Origin: CAYYTU01 sp964474655
Lineage (GTDB): Bacteria; Chloroflexota; Anaerolineae; B4-G1
Reading direction: 5' to 3'
NCBI GenBank assembly: GCA_964474655.1
Contig: CAYYTU010000010.1
Span: 6,633 to 70,632 of the forward strand
DNA length: 64,000 bases
Shown piece by piece: positions 8,180 through 20,863 of the stretch. Position numbers and translations under genes: made by a program. The notes below the pieces were generated by a model. It made no database searches and had not been told where the DNA came from. It was given only the letters and a program-made list of their open reading frames with translations. The first letter of the stretch is position 1. Each line of letters begins with the position of its first letter.

Positions 8180-9268
8180 ATGGAAACGTATGAGATACCC
8201 CTGGTCCCCGGCCCGACGCGCGTGCCAGAATCGGTGCGCTGCGCCTACATGACCAACTACGGTTCGGCCGACCTGGAGCCGGAGTATTGCCAGCTCTACA
8301 CCGAGGTGCAGGATCAGCTGCGCACCATCCTGAATACGGAAAATCAGCTGGCGATTATGACCGGCGAGGGTATGATCGCTCTGTGGGGCGCGCTGAAGAG
8401 CGCTATCCAGCCCGGCGACCGCGTCCTGGCGATCAGCACCGGCGTCTTCGGCCACGGCATCGGCGAGATGGCCGCTAACATCGGCGCTCACGTGCGCTGG
8501 GTCGAATTCGGCTACAACGAGATAGTGGAACCGGGGCAGGTAGAAGAGGCGATCCGCGAGTACGAGCCGAAGATGGTCACCGCTGTCCACTGCGAGACGC
8601 CGTCGGGCACGTTGAACCCCATTGGCGCCATCGGCGAGCTGGTGGAGCGACACGGAGTGCCGCTCTTCTACGTGGACGTCGTCGCCAGCGCCGCCGGCGC
8701 GCCGGTGCTGACCGACGCATGGAGGATCGACCTCTGCCTGATCGGCACGCAGAAGGCACTATCCGCCTTCCCCGATCTGGCCGCCGTGACCGTCAGCGAG
8801 CGGGCCTGGGCCGCCATTGAGGAGGTCGATTACCCGGGCTACGACGCCCTTCTCCCCTACCGCGACGCGCTGGAGAAGGGTTGGTTCCCCTACACGCCAG
8901 CCTGGGCCAGCCTAGCAGCGCTACACGAAGCATGCCGGCTCGTCCTCGCCGAAGGCCTGGAGGCAGTCTTCGAGCGCCACGCCAGCGTAGCGCAACACTG
9001 CCGCGACCGGGCACAGGCGTTGGGCCTCACGCTCTACCCGGTCGACGAGGCGGCCTGCTCGCCTACGGTCACCGCGCTGCGAGTGCCCAAAGCACTGGGT
9101 TGGCAGACGCTGGACAAGCGCCTGCGCGAAGAAGGAATGGGCGTCGCCGGGTCGCTGGGGCCGCTGGCGGGAGAGGTGTTCCGCATCGGCCATATGGGCA
9201 CTCAGGCCGACCGAGAGCTGGTCGACCGCGGGCTGGATGTGCTTGCCCAGGTACTGGACGAGGGATAA
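8180..9268 (+). CDS. Class V aminotransferase (serine-pyruvate/alanine-glyoxylate type)
   Basis: 362 residues, PLP-dependent. The N-terminus PLVPGPTRVPESV is typical of alanine-glyoxylate/serine-pyruvate aminotransferases; VHCETPSGTLNPI and FYVDVVASAAG contain substrate and cofactor-binding residues, and the PLP lysine is Lys192 in LIGTQKALS. The usual SxPPGL after the lysine reads SAFPDL. Ribosome-binding site AAAGGAGACGAG precedes ATG 8180. A catabolic or glyoxylate/serine interconversion role fits the family; exact amino donor cannot be told. It is followed immediately by the DUF951 gene whose ribosome-binding site overlaps its stop codon. Confidence 0.85.
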   Translation: METYEIPLVPGPTRVPESVRCAYMTNYGSADLEPEYCQLYTEVQDQLRTILNTENQLAIMTGEGMIALWGALKSAIQPGDRVLAISTGVFGHGIGEMAANIGAHVRWVEFGYNEIVEPGQVEEAIREYEPKMVTAVHCETPSGTLNPIGAIGELVERHGVPLFYVDVVASAAGAPVLTDAWRIDLCLIGTQKALSAFPDLAAVTVSERAWAAIEEVDYPGYDALLPYRDALEKGWFPYTPAWASLAALHEACRLVLAEGLEAVFERHASVAQHCRDRAQALGLTLYPVDEAACSPTVTALRVPKALGWQTLDKRLREEGMGVAGSLGPLAGEVFRIGHMGTQADRELVDRGLDVLAQVLDEG

Positions 9269-9278
9269 GGAGGCTAGA

Positions 9279-9488
9279 TTGGGCCAGAAACCACTCGACG
9301 TCCGGGTTGGAGATATGGCGCGCCTGCGGAAGCCCCATCCCTGCGGCGGCTACGCATGGGAAGTGACCCGCATCGGGGCCGATATCGGCATCCGCTGCCT
9401 GACGTGCGGACGGCGCGTGATGCTACCGCGCTCCAAGTTCGAGAAGCGAACCAAGTCACTTTACCGCGACGGCAAAGCCATCGCGTAA
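9279..9488 (+). CDS. DUF951 small protein
   Basis: 69 residues starting at TTG 9279. The start is set by a strong ribosome-binding site AAGGAGG at 9268-9274, five bases upstream, which overlaps the stop of the aminotransferase. Sequence matches DUF951: VGDMARLRKPHPCGGYAWEV followed by DIGIRCLTCGRRVMLPRSKF, with three cysteines arranged like a half zinc ribbon. The family is a short beta-rich protein found in Firmicutes and Chloroflexi, often close to DNA replication or ychF genes; function unknown. An in-frame ATG at 9237 inside the upstream gene is less likely. Confidence 0.85.
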   Translation: MGQKPLDVRVGDMARLRKPHPCGGYAWEVTRIGADIGIRCLTCGRRVMLPRSKFEKRTKSLYRDGKAIA

Positions 9489-9601
9489 ACCACCGCTCCA
9501 AGACAATCGTTCCCGGTTCGACGCCGGATTAGCCAAATCGGGGAGCAACAAACACTTGCACATCGTCTGAGCACAAGCAACTAACTTATCGGGAGGTAGC
9601 T

Positions 9602-10009
9602 ATGGAGAAGAAATTTAGAGTCCTGCGCATCATCGGCACCTTGTGGAAGATTCTGGCCTGGATCGTGTTGGTCGGCGGTATCTTGAGCTCAATTGGAATC
9701 CTGCTAGCCGGGCTGCTTGGTGGCGGTGGACTGAGCAGCCAGTTTGGTCAGCAGGGCCAATCGCCGCTAGGTCCGTTCGTATTCAGCGCGGCCGGCGCCA
9801 TCGTCGGCTTCATCGGCGGGCTGATCGTGACCGTGATCTACTTCTTGATTCTCTACGCCGTCGGCGAGATGATCTACCTGCTGCTCGCTATCGAGGAGAA
9901 TACACGCTTGACGACGCAGTGGATCCAATACCAGTTCGAAGGCGGACAGCAGAGCTACCAGACGCCCACTCCGTCCTCACAGCCACCCGCGCATCCACAA
10001 CAACCGTAG
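9602..10009 (+). CDS. Small membrane protein (DUF4282-like)
   Basis: 135 residues. Two hydrophobic segments (residues about 14-41 ILAWIVLVGGILSSIGILLA, and 60-95 IVGFIGGLIVTVIYFLILYA) flank a short glycine-rich loop, followed by a cytoplasmic amphipathic stretch (EMIYLLLAIEENTRLTTQWI) and a Pro/Gln-rich tail. The layout resembles DUF4282, whose function is unknown. A clear ribosome-binding site GGGAGGTAGCT precedes ATG 9602. Ends before a strong terminator shared with the convergent purA. Confidence 0.75.
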   Translation: MEKKFRVLRIIGTLWKILAWIVLVGGILSSIGILLAGLLGGGGLSSQFGQQGQSPLGPFVFSAAGAIVGFIGGLIVTVIYFLILYAVGEMIYLLLAIEENTRLTTQWIQYQFEGGQQSYQTPTPSSQPPAHPQQP

Positions 10010-10026
10010 CCTCTGAAACGCGAAAC

Positions 10027-10060
10027 AGCCCCGGTCGACAATCGACCGGGGCTACGTTTT
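10027..10060 (+). terminator. Rho-independent terminator
   Basis: Perfect 12 bp stem AGCCCCGGTCGA / TCGACCGGGGCT with a 3-base loop, followed by ACGTTTT. It separates the small membrane protein gene from the convergent purA. Confidence 0.85.
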
Positions 10061-10075
10061 ACCGAGCGGCAGCGT

Positions 10076-11353
10076 TCATACAATCGCCTGCTCCCGCCTG
10101 GGGCCGACGCCGATGAACGTCACCGGCACGCCCACCAGCTCCTCGACGCGCGTCACGTAGTTCCGCGCAGCCTCAGGCAAGTCCTCCCGTTCGCGCACGG
10201 CGGTGATATCCTCGGCCCAGCCGCCCATCTCCTCGTAGATCGGCTCCCACTCGGCCAACGCCTCCACGCCGAACTCGGCCGGGAAGTGCTCGATCCGCTC
10301 ACCGTCGCGCTCATAGGCCACCGCCACCTTGAGCCGATCCAGGCCGCTCAGCACGTCCAGTTTGATCAACGCCAGTTCATCCAGCCCGTTGACGCGAGCA
10401 GCATAGCGCAAAATCACCAGGTCGAGCCAGCCACAGCGGCGCGGGCGGCCCGTAGTGGTGCCGAACTCGTTGCCCACCTCGCGGATCTGATCGCCGGTCT
10501 CACCCAGCAGCTCGCTGGGGAACGGGCCTTCGCCCACACGCGTGGTGTAGGCCTTGGACACGCCGATCACGCGAGAGACGTAGCGCGGGCCAAAACCCAA
10601 TCCCGTCAGCGCGCCGCCGGCCACCGGCGAGGAGCTGGTCACATAGGGATAGGTACCATGATCCAGATCGAGCAACAAGCCCTGTGCCCCCTCGCAAAGC
10701 ACCAGATCGTCCGCCTCCAGGGCCTCCCCCACTACAGCGGAGCCATCGACCAGGTAGGGCGATAATCGTTCGGCATAGGCCCGATAATCGGAGCCCACTT
10801 GCTCCGGTGAGAGCGTCTCCACGCCAAAGCGATCCAGACGCCGGTTGTGATCTCGCACTCGTTCAGCGACGCGCTCGGCGAAGCGCGCGTGATCGGCCAT
10901 ATCGCCGGCCCGCACGTTGACGCGGGCCGCCTTATCCGCGTAGGTAGGCCCGATGCCACGCTTCGTGGTCCCGATAGCCCCTTCACCCCGGGCCGCCTCG
11001 CGCGCACCATCCAGCGCTTGATGCGAAGGCAAGATGAGATGCGCCGCCGCGCTCAATTTGATCCGAGCTGGGCTCACGTCCACGCCCAGGTCCTCTAAAT
11101 CGTCCATCTCCTCCAATAACACCGCCGGATTGACCACTACCCCCGCGCCGATCAGGCACGTAGCCTGCGGGTGGAGGATACCAGAAGGTACCAGATGTAA
11201 TTTGAGCGTATGGCCTTCGGCCACGACCGTATGGCCCGCGTTGTCGCCGCCGGCGTAACGGGCGACGAGATCGGCTTCGTGCGCCAGGCCATCCACCACA
11301 CGCCCCTTCCCCTCATCCCCCCATTGCGCACCCACCACGATCACTGCAGACAT
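10076..11353 (-). CDS. purA: Adenylosuccinate synthetase
   Basis: 425 residues. Catalyses the GTP-dependent joining of IMP and aspartate, first committed step from IMP to AMP. Visible signatures: GAQWGDEGKGRVVD at the N-terminus with the catalytic Asp, GDNAGHTVV with the catalytic His, GTTKRGIGPTY for IMP binding, GAQGLLLDLDHGTYPYVTSS, and TTTGRPRRCGWLDL near the C-terminal GTP site. Length is normal. Start ATG 11353 after GGAGAG; a GTG one codon upstream is possible. It is monocistronic, driven by a near-consensus promoter. Confidence 0.97.
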   Translation of the reverse strand: MSAVIVVGAQWGDEGKGRVVDGLAHEADLVARYAGGDNAGHTVVAEGHTLKLHLVPSGILHPQATCLIGAGVVVNPAVLLEEMDDLEDLGVDVSPARIKLSAAAHLILPSHQALDGAREAARGEGAIGTTKRGIGPTYADKAARVNVRAGDMADHARFAERVAERVRDHNRRLDRFGVETLSPEQVGSDYRAYAERLSPYLVDGSAVVGEALEADDLVLCEGAQGLLLDLDHGTYPYVTSSSPVAGGALTGLGFGPRYVSRVIGVSKAYTTRVGEGPFPSELLGETGDQIREVGNEFGTTTGRPRRCGWLDLVILRYAARVNGLDELALIKLDVLSGLDRLKVAVAYERDGERIEHFPAEFGVEALAEWEPIYEEMGGWAEDITAVREREDLPEAARNYVTRVEELVGVPVTFIGVGPRREQAIV

Positions 11354-11415
11354 CACACACTCTCCTCAATTACTCACAAGTCGGAGGCGACGATAAGAGT
11401 CGCCCTTACTGCTTA

Positions 11416-11444
11416 ATGATACAAGAGAAAAATCCAGGAGTCAA
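11416..11444 (-). promoter_or_regulatory. purA promoter
   Basis: Minus strand: -35 TTGACT (11444-11439), 17 bp spacer, -10 TATCAT (11421-11416). The leader of about 55 nt contains a GGCGAC/GTCGCC hairpin at 11386-11404. Confidence 0.75.
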
Positions 11445-11464
11445 CAAGCCGCATTCCTCCGGAT

Positions 11465-11551
11465 TTTCGAAGCGAATCGTCTGCGAAAGCACCTTCAATG
11501 CCCCAGAGTGTGCTAAGAGCAAACAAGGCAAACGAAGCTGAGGTTGATATG
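11465..11551. repeat. Repeat R1, copy 2, left part
   Basis: Starts CGAAGCGAATCGTCTGCGAA and runs to GGTTGATAT, matching the first half of the copy at 30276. The match then stops and resumes at 11802, so about 250 bp has been inserted into this R1 copy. Confidence 0.75.
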
Positions 11552-11590
11552 CGCGTCAACTTAAGCGTTGATGTGTAGAAATTCTTGCTC

Positions 11591-11613
11591 CAGTGGGGTT
11601 TGCAACCCCACTG
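11591..11613. other. Perfect hairpin within the inserted block
   Basis: CAGTGGGGTT-TGC-AACCCCACTG, a 10 bp stem with a 3-base loop and no T-run. It lies in the part of the insertion outside the R2 repeat; function unknown. Confidence 0.5.
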
Positions 11614-11636
11614 CCTGACCATAAAGTGGTGCTGAA

Positions 11637-11803
11637 GGGGCACATCTACAAGTTGGGGAAGGACAGACTTCGGAAGTCTCTCAATACTGCTTTGCTTGCC
11701 AAGTTGTGCTAAAAAGAGCGGTTTTGAAGCTAGAGCACATCGTCATCGTAGGCTTCCGAAGTCTTGGCGCTCGTGCTCCCCCCAAGTTTTGCATACGCCC
11801 CTC
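11637..11803. mobile_element. MITE-like repeat R2, copy 2, nested in R1
   Basis: 167 bp, about 90% identical by eye to 4353-4518, with the same inverted ends (AAGTTGGGGAAGGACAG...CCCCCCAAGTTTTGC). It belongs to the block that interrupts repeat R1. Between purA and the next gene (11354-11936) the sequence is made up of the purA promoter, R1, this element and the promoter at 11880. Confidence 0.8.
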
Positions 11804-11862
11804 GGTAAACGTCCTGGAGGCAAGCTAATGCATCCAGGGTGCTTTGGAACTGCTTCGTTCGC
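11802..11862. repeat. Repeat R1, copy 2, right part
   Basis: TCGGTAAACGTCCTGGAGGC through AGGGTGCTTTGGAACTGCTT to CGCCC aligns with the second half of the R1 copy ending at 30431. Confidence 0.75.
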
Positions 11863-11879
11863 CCCCTCCCCACAGGCGT

Positions 11880-11907
11880 TTGACGCGGGCGCTATACCGG
11901 GTAAAAT
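11880..11907 (+). promoter_or_regulatory. Promoter of the PPDK-N-domain gene
   Basis: -35 TTGACG (11880-11885), 16 bp spacer, -10 TAAAAT (11902-11907), 30 bases before ATG 11937; ribosome-binding site GGAAGGAG at 11926-11933. Confidence 0.6.
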
Positions 11908-11936
11908 CTACCCCCATAAGCCAGTGGAAGGAGTAA

Positions 11937-14279
11937 ATGATGGACCCGGTGTTGGAACAAATTCCTCAGGTACTGGAGCTATACCTCCAGATATCACAAT
12001 ATCCCATCCTGGCCCATTCCATCCGAGAGCGAATGCGGAAGGAACTCTTCGCACGCGGCGTCATCTCGCCGGATCTGTTCGAGGAGGAGGTGCGGGAAAA
12101 GGCGATCACATCCCAGAGGCGCGAGGGGATTGAAGACCCCTTCGGCCAGGAGGCCCCCTGGATCTGGCAGGAACGTCTATCCCAGATTCGCGATTACCTG
12201 ACCGATTTCTACTTCGCCTACAATCTGCCCCACGCGCTCTTCGAGGAAATCATCCACGACGTGCTGGACGAGCGGGCGCCCGACCACGACGCGTTGCCCT
12301 TCAACCCAGAGCTGGCGCCGCAGAACGTCCTGCTGGCCCAGGCCAAGCGCTACGCCAATCTAACTCCAGAGGAACAAAGCGAGGTCCATCACCACCTGCG
12401 AGAGGTCATCGTGGTGCTGACCAAGAGTATGATCAGCGACCAGATGGGCTTCGTGAGGCTGGCCAAACAATTCCTCGACCCAGCGGACTTTGAGACTATC
12501 AATAATCGACGCATCGGACGGGGCAAGATCGGCGGCAAGGCGGCCGGTATGATGCTGGCCTGGAAGATCTTGCAAGAAGAAGACCCCACCGACCAGCTCA
12601 ATCTGAGCAAGCGAGTCGTGATTCCCGATACCTATTTCATCGGCGCTGATATGTTTTACAACTTCCATACCCACAACAACCTGGATGAATTCATCAATCA
12701 GAAGTATAAGACAGAAGAGCAAATCCGCGCCGACTACCCCCGCATCCAAGAGACCTACAGGCACGCTCAATTCCCAGACGAAGCCACCCGGCACCTGCGA
12801 CAACTGCTGAGCGAGGTGGGGAAAAAGCCCCTCATCGTCCGCTCGTCAAGCCTGCTGGAGGATAACTTCGGCTTCTCCTTCGCGGGTAAGTATGAGAGCT
12901 TCTTCTGCCCCAATCAAGGCACACCCCAAGAGAACCTGGAAGCGTTAACCACGGCCATCCGGGCCGTTTACGCCAGCGTATTCGGCCCCAATGCCTTGCT
13001 CTACCGCCGACGAATGGGGCTGGTGGATTACGACGAGCGGATGGCGATCATGATTCAGGAGGTCCAAGGCAAGCGATACGGCGATTACTTCTTCCCCCCC
13101 CTGGCCGGCGTCGGATTCAGCCACAACCCCTTCCGCTGGAACCGACGCATCCATCCCCAGGCGGGGCTGCTCCGCCTGGTGTGCGGCCTGGGGACTCGCG
13201 CCGTGGACCGCGTCGCCAACGATTACCCGCGCATGGTAGCACTCAGCCACCCGACCCTGAGGCCCGAGACAGGCGCTCAAGAGATACGTCAGTACTCCCA
13301 GCGCTACATCGACGCGATCGACTTGAAGGCCAATGAGCTAAAAACGTTACCGATAAGCCAAGTAGTGAACCTCGATTACCCCAACATTCGGCTGCTGGCC
13401 TCCCAGGACAAGGGAGACTACCTGCAGCCGATCTACGCCACAGGCATTATGGCCAACCAGGCCCCTCTGGTGCTGACGTTCAATCAGGTGCTAAAGAACC
13501 AGGAGTTCGTGACGTTGATGCGTAACGTATTACGGAAGTTGGAGCTGCGCTACGAGCGCCCGGTGGATATTGAATACACCGTGAGCATCAGAGAGACCGA
13601 ACCGCGTTTTGTGCTCCATCTGCTCCAATGCCGTCCACAAAGTAGCCGCAAAGGCGGCGAAAGCATCTACATCCCGGTCGAGAAGGTGCCGGAGGAAGAC
13701 GTCGTCTTCCTGGCCCGGCGTATGGTTCCCCACGGCAAAGTCAGCCGTATCCGATACATCATCTACGTCGATCCGCGGCAATACGACCGCGCCCCCGATT
13801 ATACCACCCGCTACGAGCTGGCCCGCGTGATTGGACGCCTCAACAAAGAGCTGGAAAACGAGCACTTCATCTTGATGGGGCCAGGCCGGTGGGGCACCAA
13901 TAATCCCGAGCTGGGCCTCAAGGTCGGCTATGCCGACATCCACAACTCCAAAGCTCTGATCGAGATCGCGTTAAGGGACTCAAAAGGCACCCCAGAGGTC
14001 TCCTATGGCACGCACTTCTTCCAGGATCTGGTGGAAGCGCACATCCACCCCCTGCCCCTCTACCCCGACGAACCCGATACGATATTTAATCGAGACTTTT
14101 TCAAGCAAGCCCCCAACGTCCTGGAGGAGCTGCTCCCAGCAGATGCCGAGTACGCCTCTTACATCCAGGTGATTGATGTGCCGGCCTATACAGAGGGGCG
14201 CTACCTTGAGCTGGCTATGGATAGCAAACAAGATGAAGCGATGGCCTATCTCAAATGGTGCCCGGAAGACAAACGATAA
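11937..14279 (+). CDS. PEP/pyruvate-binding (PPDK N-terminal) domain protein
   Basis: 780 residues. Residues about 200-580 form the ATP-grasp nucleotide-binding domain of pyruvate phosphate dikinase/PEP synthase: IGGKAAGMMLAWKIL, LIVRSSSLLEDNFGFSFAGK, YESFFCP, ERMAIMIQEVQG. The phosphohistidine swivel domain and the PEP-binding TIM barrel of true PpsA/PPDK are absent; instead residues about 600-780 form another module with ILMGPGRWGTNNPELG and VSYGTHFFQDLVEA, seen in stand-alone relatives whose function is not established. Residues 1-190 are helical. Thus it probably phosphorylates or binds a partner rather than interconverting PEP and pyruvate. ATG 11937 (or the adjacent 11940) follows GGAAGGAG. 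It lies directly before rpoC but each has its own promoter. Confidence 0.8.
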   Translation: MMDPVLEQIPQVLELYLQISQYPILAHSIRERMRKELFARGVISPDLFEEEVREKAITSQRREGIEDPFGQEAPWIWQERLSQIRDYLTDFYFAYNLPHALFEEIIHDVLDERAPDHDALPFNPELAPQNVLLAQAKRYANLTPEEQSEVHHHLREVIVVLTKSMISDQMGFVRLAKQFLDPADFETINNRRIGRGKIGGKAAGMMLAWKILQEEDPTDQLNLSKRVVIPDTYFIGADMFYNFHTHNNLDEFINQKYKTEEQIRADYPRIQETYRHAQFPDEATRHLRQLLSEVGKKPLIVRSSSLLEDNFGFSFAGKYESFFCPNQGTPQENLEALTTAIRAVYASVFGPNALLYRRRMGLVDYDERMAIMIQEVQGKRYGDYFFPPLAGVGFSHNPFRWNRRIHPQAGLLRLVCGLGTRAVDRVANDYPRMVALSHPTLRPETGAQEIRQYSQRYIDAIDLKANELKTLPISQVVNLDYPNIRLLASQDKGDYLQPIYATGIMANQAPLVLTFNQVLKNQEFVTLMRNVLRKLELRYERPVDIEYTVSIRETEPRFVLHLLQCRPQSSRKGGESIYIPVEKVPEEDVVFLARRMVPHGKVSRIRYIIYVDPRQYDRAPDYTTRYELARVIGRLNKELENEHFILMGPGRWGTNNPELGLKVGYADIHNSKALIEIALRDSKGTPEVSYGTHFFQDLVEAHIHPLPLYPDEPDTIFNRDFFKQAPNVLEELLPADAEYASYIQVIDVPAYTEGRYLELAMDSKQDEAMAYLKWCPEDKR

Positions 14280-14325
14280 ATCGACCCGATTCCTCATCCC
14301 GACCCACCGCAGAGCGCATTTTCGC

Positions 14326-14353
14326 TTGACAAAATAACAAGAATCCATATAAT
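14326..14353 (+). promoter_or_regulatory. rpoC promoter
   Basis: Consensus -35 TTGACA (14326-14331), 16 bp spacer, consensus -10 TATAAT (14348-14353). Predicted start near 14360, leaving a leader of about 93 nt. Confidence 0.85.
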
Positions 14354-14386
14354 ACAGGTTCACGGATAGAAGTATATTCACCATTC

Positions 14387-14424
14387 GAAGCGCTGATCCC
14401 CACATAACCGTCAGCGCTTCTTTT
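14387..14424 (+). promoter_or_regulatory. Terminator-like hairpin in the rpoC leader
   Basis: GAAGCGCTGA (14387-14396) pairs perfectly with TCAGCGCTTC (14411-14420), 14-base loop, followed by TTTT. Located between the promoter and the rpoC start, it could act as an attenuator. Confidence 0.6.
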
Positions 14425-14452
14425 CGCGTGTACAGAAATTGGTAGGAGGACG

Positions 14453-18832
<4,380 letters not shown>

Positions 18833-18866
18833 GCACAACGTCTGATGGAGGCCCCCGCGCCTGATT

Positions 18867-18902
18867 ATGCGGCAATGCTGACGCAAGCATTGCCGCATTT
18901 TT
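18867..18902 (+). terminator. rpoC terminator
   Basis: 13 bp perfect stem ATGCGGCAATGCT / AGCATTGCCGCAT, 6-base loop, followed by TTTT. Confidence 0.9.
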
Positions 18903-18934
18903 ACTTATAGACCACATCGCAAGCCAACAAGCGG

Positions 18935-18963
18935 TTGACAAAGCCCCCTCACCGTGCTACCAT
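18935..18963 (+). promoter_or_regulatory. Promoter of the mtnA-rfb operon
   Basis: -35 TTGACA (18935-18940), 17 bp spacer, -10 TACCAT (18958-18963), about 40 bases before ATG 19005. Confidence 0.65.
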
Positions 18964-19004
18964 ACCGCGCCGGAAAGCGTTCTCATAAGGAAGGAGAAAG
19001 CACG

Positions 19005-20075
19005 ATGCGAAGTGTCAAATGGCACGACGGTCAGGTGCAGATGATCGATCAGCGCCGCCTGCCGACCGAGTTCCAGCTGCTCACGTACGAGGACTATCAC
19101 GCGGTCGCCGAGGCGATTCGCACGATGGTCATCCGCGGCGCGCCGGCCATCGGCGCCGCCGCCGCCTTCGGGATGGCCCTGGCCGCCCGACAGAGCCAGG
19201 CCCAGAGCCGAGACGAGCTGCTGGCCGATCTGCAAGCAGCGGCCGAGACGCTGGAGGCCGCCCGCCCCACGGCGGTGAATCTCTCCTGGGCCGTGGCCCG
19301 TCTGCTGCGCCGCGCTCAGGAGGAAAGCGACCCCGCCGCCATCCCCGATGCGCTGCTGGACGAGGCCCAGACGCTGGCCGACGAGGACGTCGAGACCAAC
19401 AAGCGGCTGGGAAAGCACGGCGCGACCCTCGTCCAGGACGGCGACACCATCCTCCACCACTGCAACACGGGCGCCCTGGCCACCGTCGATTACGGCACTG
19501 CGCTGGGCGTAATCCGCACTGCACACGAGCAGGGCAAGAAGATCCACGTACTGGTCGACGAGACGCGTCCGCGCCTGCAGGGAGCCCGCCTCACCACCTG
19601 GGAGCTGCAGCAGATGGAGATCCCTTTCACACTCATCGCCGACAACGCCGCCGGGCATTTTCTGCGCACCAATCAGGTCGATCTGGTGCTGGTCGGCGCC
19701 GACCGCGTGGCGGCCAACGGCGACGTGGCGAACAAGATCGGCACCTACAAGTTGGGCCTCGCTGCGCAGGATAACGGCGTCCCCTTCTACCCCTGCGTGC
19801 CCACCTCCACCGTCGATCTCTCATTGCCGACCGGCGACGACATCCCGATCGAGGAGCGCGACGCCGACGAGATCAGAAGCGTCACCTACCAGGGGCAGCC
19901 GATCGCGCCCGAAGGAGTGCCGGTGGCGAACCCGGCCTTCGACGTGACACCGCACCGCTACGTCAGCGGCATCGTCACCGAGCACGGCATCGCCTACCCA
20001 CCGTTCACGCTCAACCTGCGCCGGATGGTAAAGCAAGCCACTCCCAACGCCGACGAAGAGCCCACCTATGCCTGA
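19005..20075 (+). CDS. mtnA: S-methyl-5-thioribose-1-phosphate isomerase
   Basis: 356 residues. Converts methylthioribose-1-phosphate to methylthioribulose-1-phosphate in methionine salvage; homologous to eIF2B-like proteins. Family motifs: MVIRGAPAIGAAAAFG, catalytic Cys153 in HHCNTGALAT, catalytic Asp233 in LVGADRVAANGD, and NKIGTYKLGLAAQDNGVPFY. Start ATG 19005 after AAGGAAGGAG; an in-frame ATG further upstream at 18954 overlaps the promoter and is unlikely. Unexpectedly it leads a dideoxysugar operon and overlaps rfbF by 8 bp. A broader sugar-phosphate isomerase role cannot be excluded. Confidence 0.93.
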   Translation: MRSVKWHDGQVQMIDQRRLPTEFQLLTYEDYHAVAEAIRTMVIRGAPAIGAAAAFGMALAARQSQAQSRDELLADLQAAAETLEAARPTAVNLSWAVARLLRRAQEESDPAAIPDALLDEAQTLADEDVETNKRLGKHGATLVQDGDTILHHCNTGALATVDYGTALGVIRTAHEQGKKIHVLVDETRPRLQGARLTTWELQQMEIPFTLIADNAAGHFLRTNQVDLVLVGADRVAANGDVANKIGTYKLGLAAQDNGVPFYPCVPTSTVDLSLPTGDDIPIEERDADEIRSVTYQGQPIAPEGVPVANPAFDVTPHRYVSGIVTEHGIAYPPFTLNLRRMVKQATPNADEEPTYA

Positions 20076-20856
20076 GCCCTCGTTGCCCGTCGTCATCCTC
20101 TGCGGCGGCCAGGGGACGCGGATGCGCGGCGCCACCACCACCAAGAAAGAACTGGTCGAAATCGGCGGCCGCCCCATCCTCTGGCACGTGATGAAGATCT
20201 ACGCCGCTTACGGCCACACGCACTTCATCCTCACGCTGGGCTACGAGGCCGAGGCGATCAAGCAATATTTCCTCGATTACGAGCCGCTGAACTACGATTT
20301 CACCATCCGCCTGGGCCAGCCCGACGCCATCACCTACCATCAGAACAACTCGGAGGACAAGTGGCAGGTCACCCTGGCGAATACGGGCCTGGAGACGGAC
20401 AAAGGCTCGCGCATTGCCCGCGTGGCCCCACACATCGAAACCGACACCTTCTTCGTCACCTACGGCGACGGCGTCGGCGATCTCGACCTGGATGCGCTGC
20501 TGGCCTTCCACCGCAAACACGGACGGCTGGCGACGGTGACCGGCGTCCATCCGCGCTCGCAATACGGCATCATGAAGATCAACGCCAGCAACAAGGTGAT
20601 CGACTTCGGCGAGAAACCGGTGCTCGATCATTGGGTCAACGCCGGATTTATGGCCTTCGAGCGCCCAGTATTAGATTATCTGGCCGACAGCGACGACGTC
20701 AATCTGGAACACGAAACGCTGCCCCGCCTGGCCGCCGAGGGCGAGCTGATGATCTATCGCCATCCCGGCTTCTGGCGCTCAATGGATACCTTCAAGGAGG
20801 CGCTGGAACTGGACAGCGTCTGGCGCGAAAGCGCCCCCTGGAAAGTCTGGAAGTGA
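20068..20856 (+). CDS. rfbF: Glucose-1-phosphate cytidylyltransferase
   Basis: 262 residues. Makes CDP-glucose from CTP and glucose-1-phosphate. N-terminal nucleotide-binding signature VVILCGGQGTRMRG, then TKKELVEIGGRPILWHVMKIYA; YGDGVGDLDLDALLAFH carries the metal-binding Asp; HPRSQYGIMKI and NAGFMAFE are typical of RfbF. First step of the CDP-sugar branch encoded by the next genes. Overlaps mtnA by 8 bp. Confidence 0.93.
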   Translation: MPEPSLPVVILCGGQGTRMRGATTTKKELVEIGGRPILWHVMKIYAAYGHTHFILTLGYEAEAIKQYFLDYEPLNYDFTIRLGQPDAITYHQNNSEDKWQVTLANTGLETDKGSRIARVAPHIETDTFFVTYGDGVGDLDLDALLAFHRKHGRLATVTGVHPRSQYGIMKINASNKVIDFGEKPVLDHWVNAGFMAFERPVLDYLADSDDVNLEHETLPRLAAEGELMIYRHPGFWRSMDTFKEALELDSVWRESAPWKVWK

Positions 20857-20863
20857 GAGTGTA

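Noticed and set aside
11696..12133. 145-codon frame before the PPDK-N gene
   Set aside because: Composed of R2, R1 and the start of the next gene in another frame.
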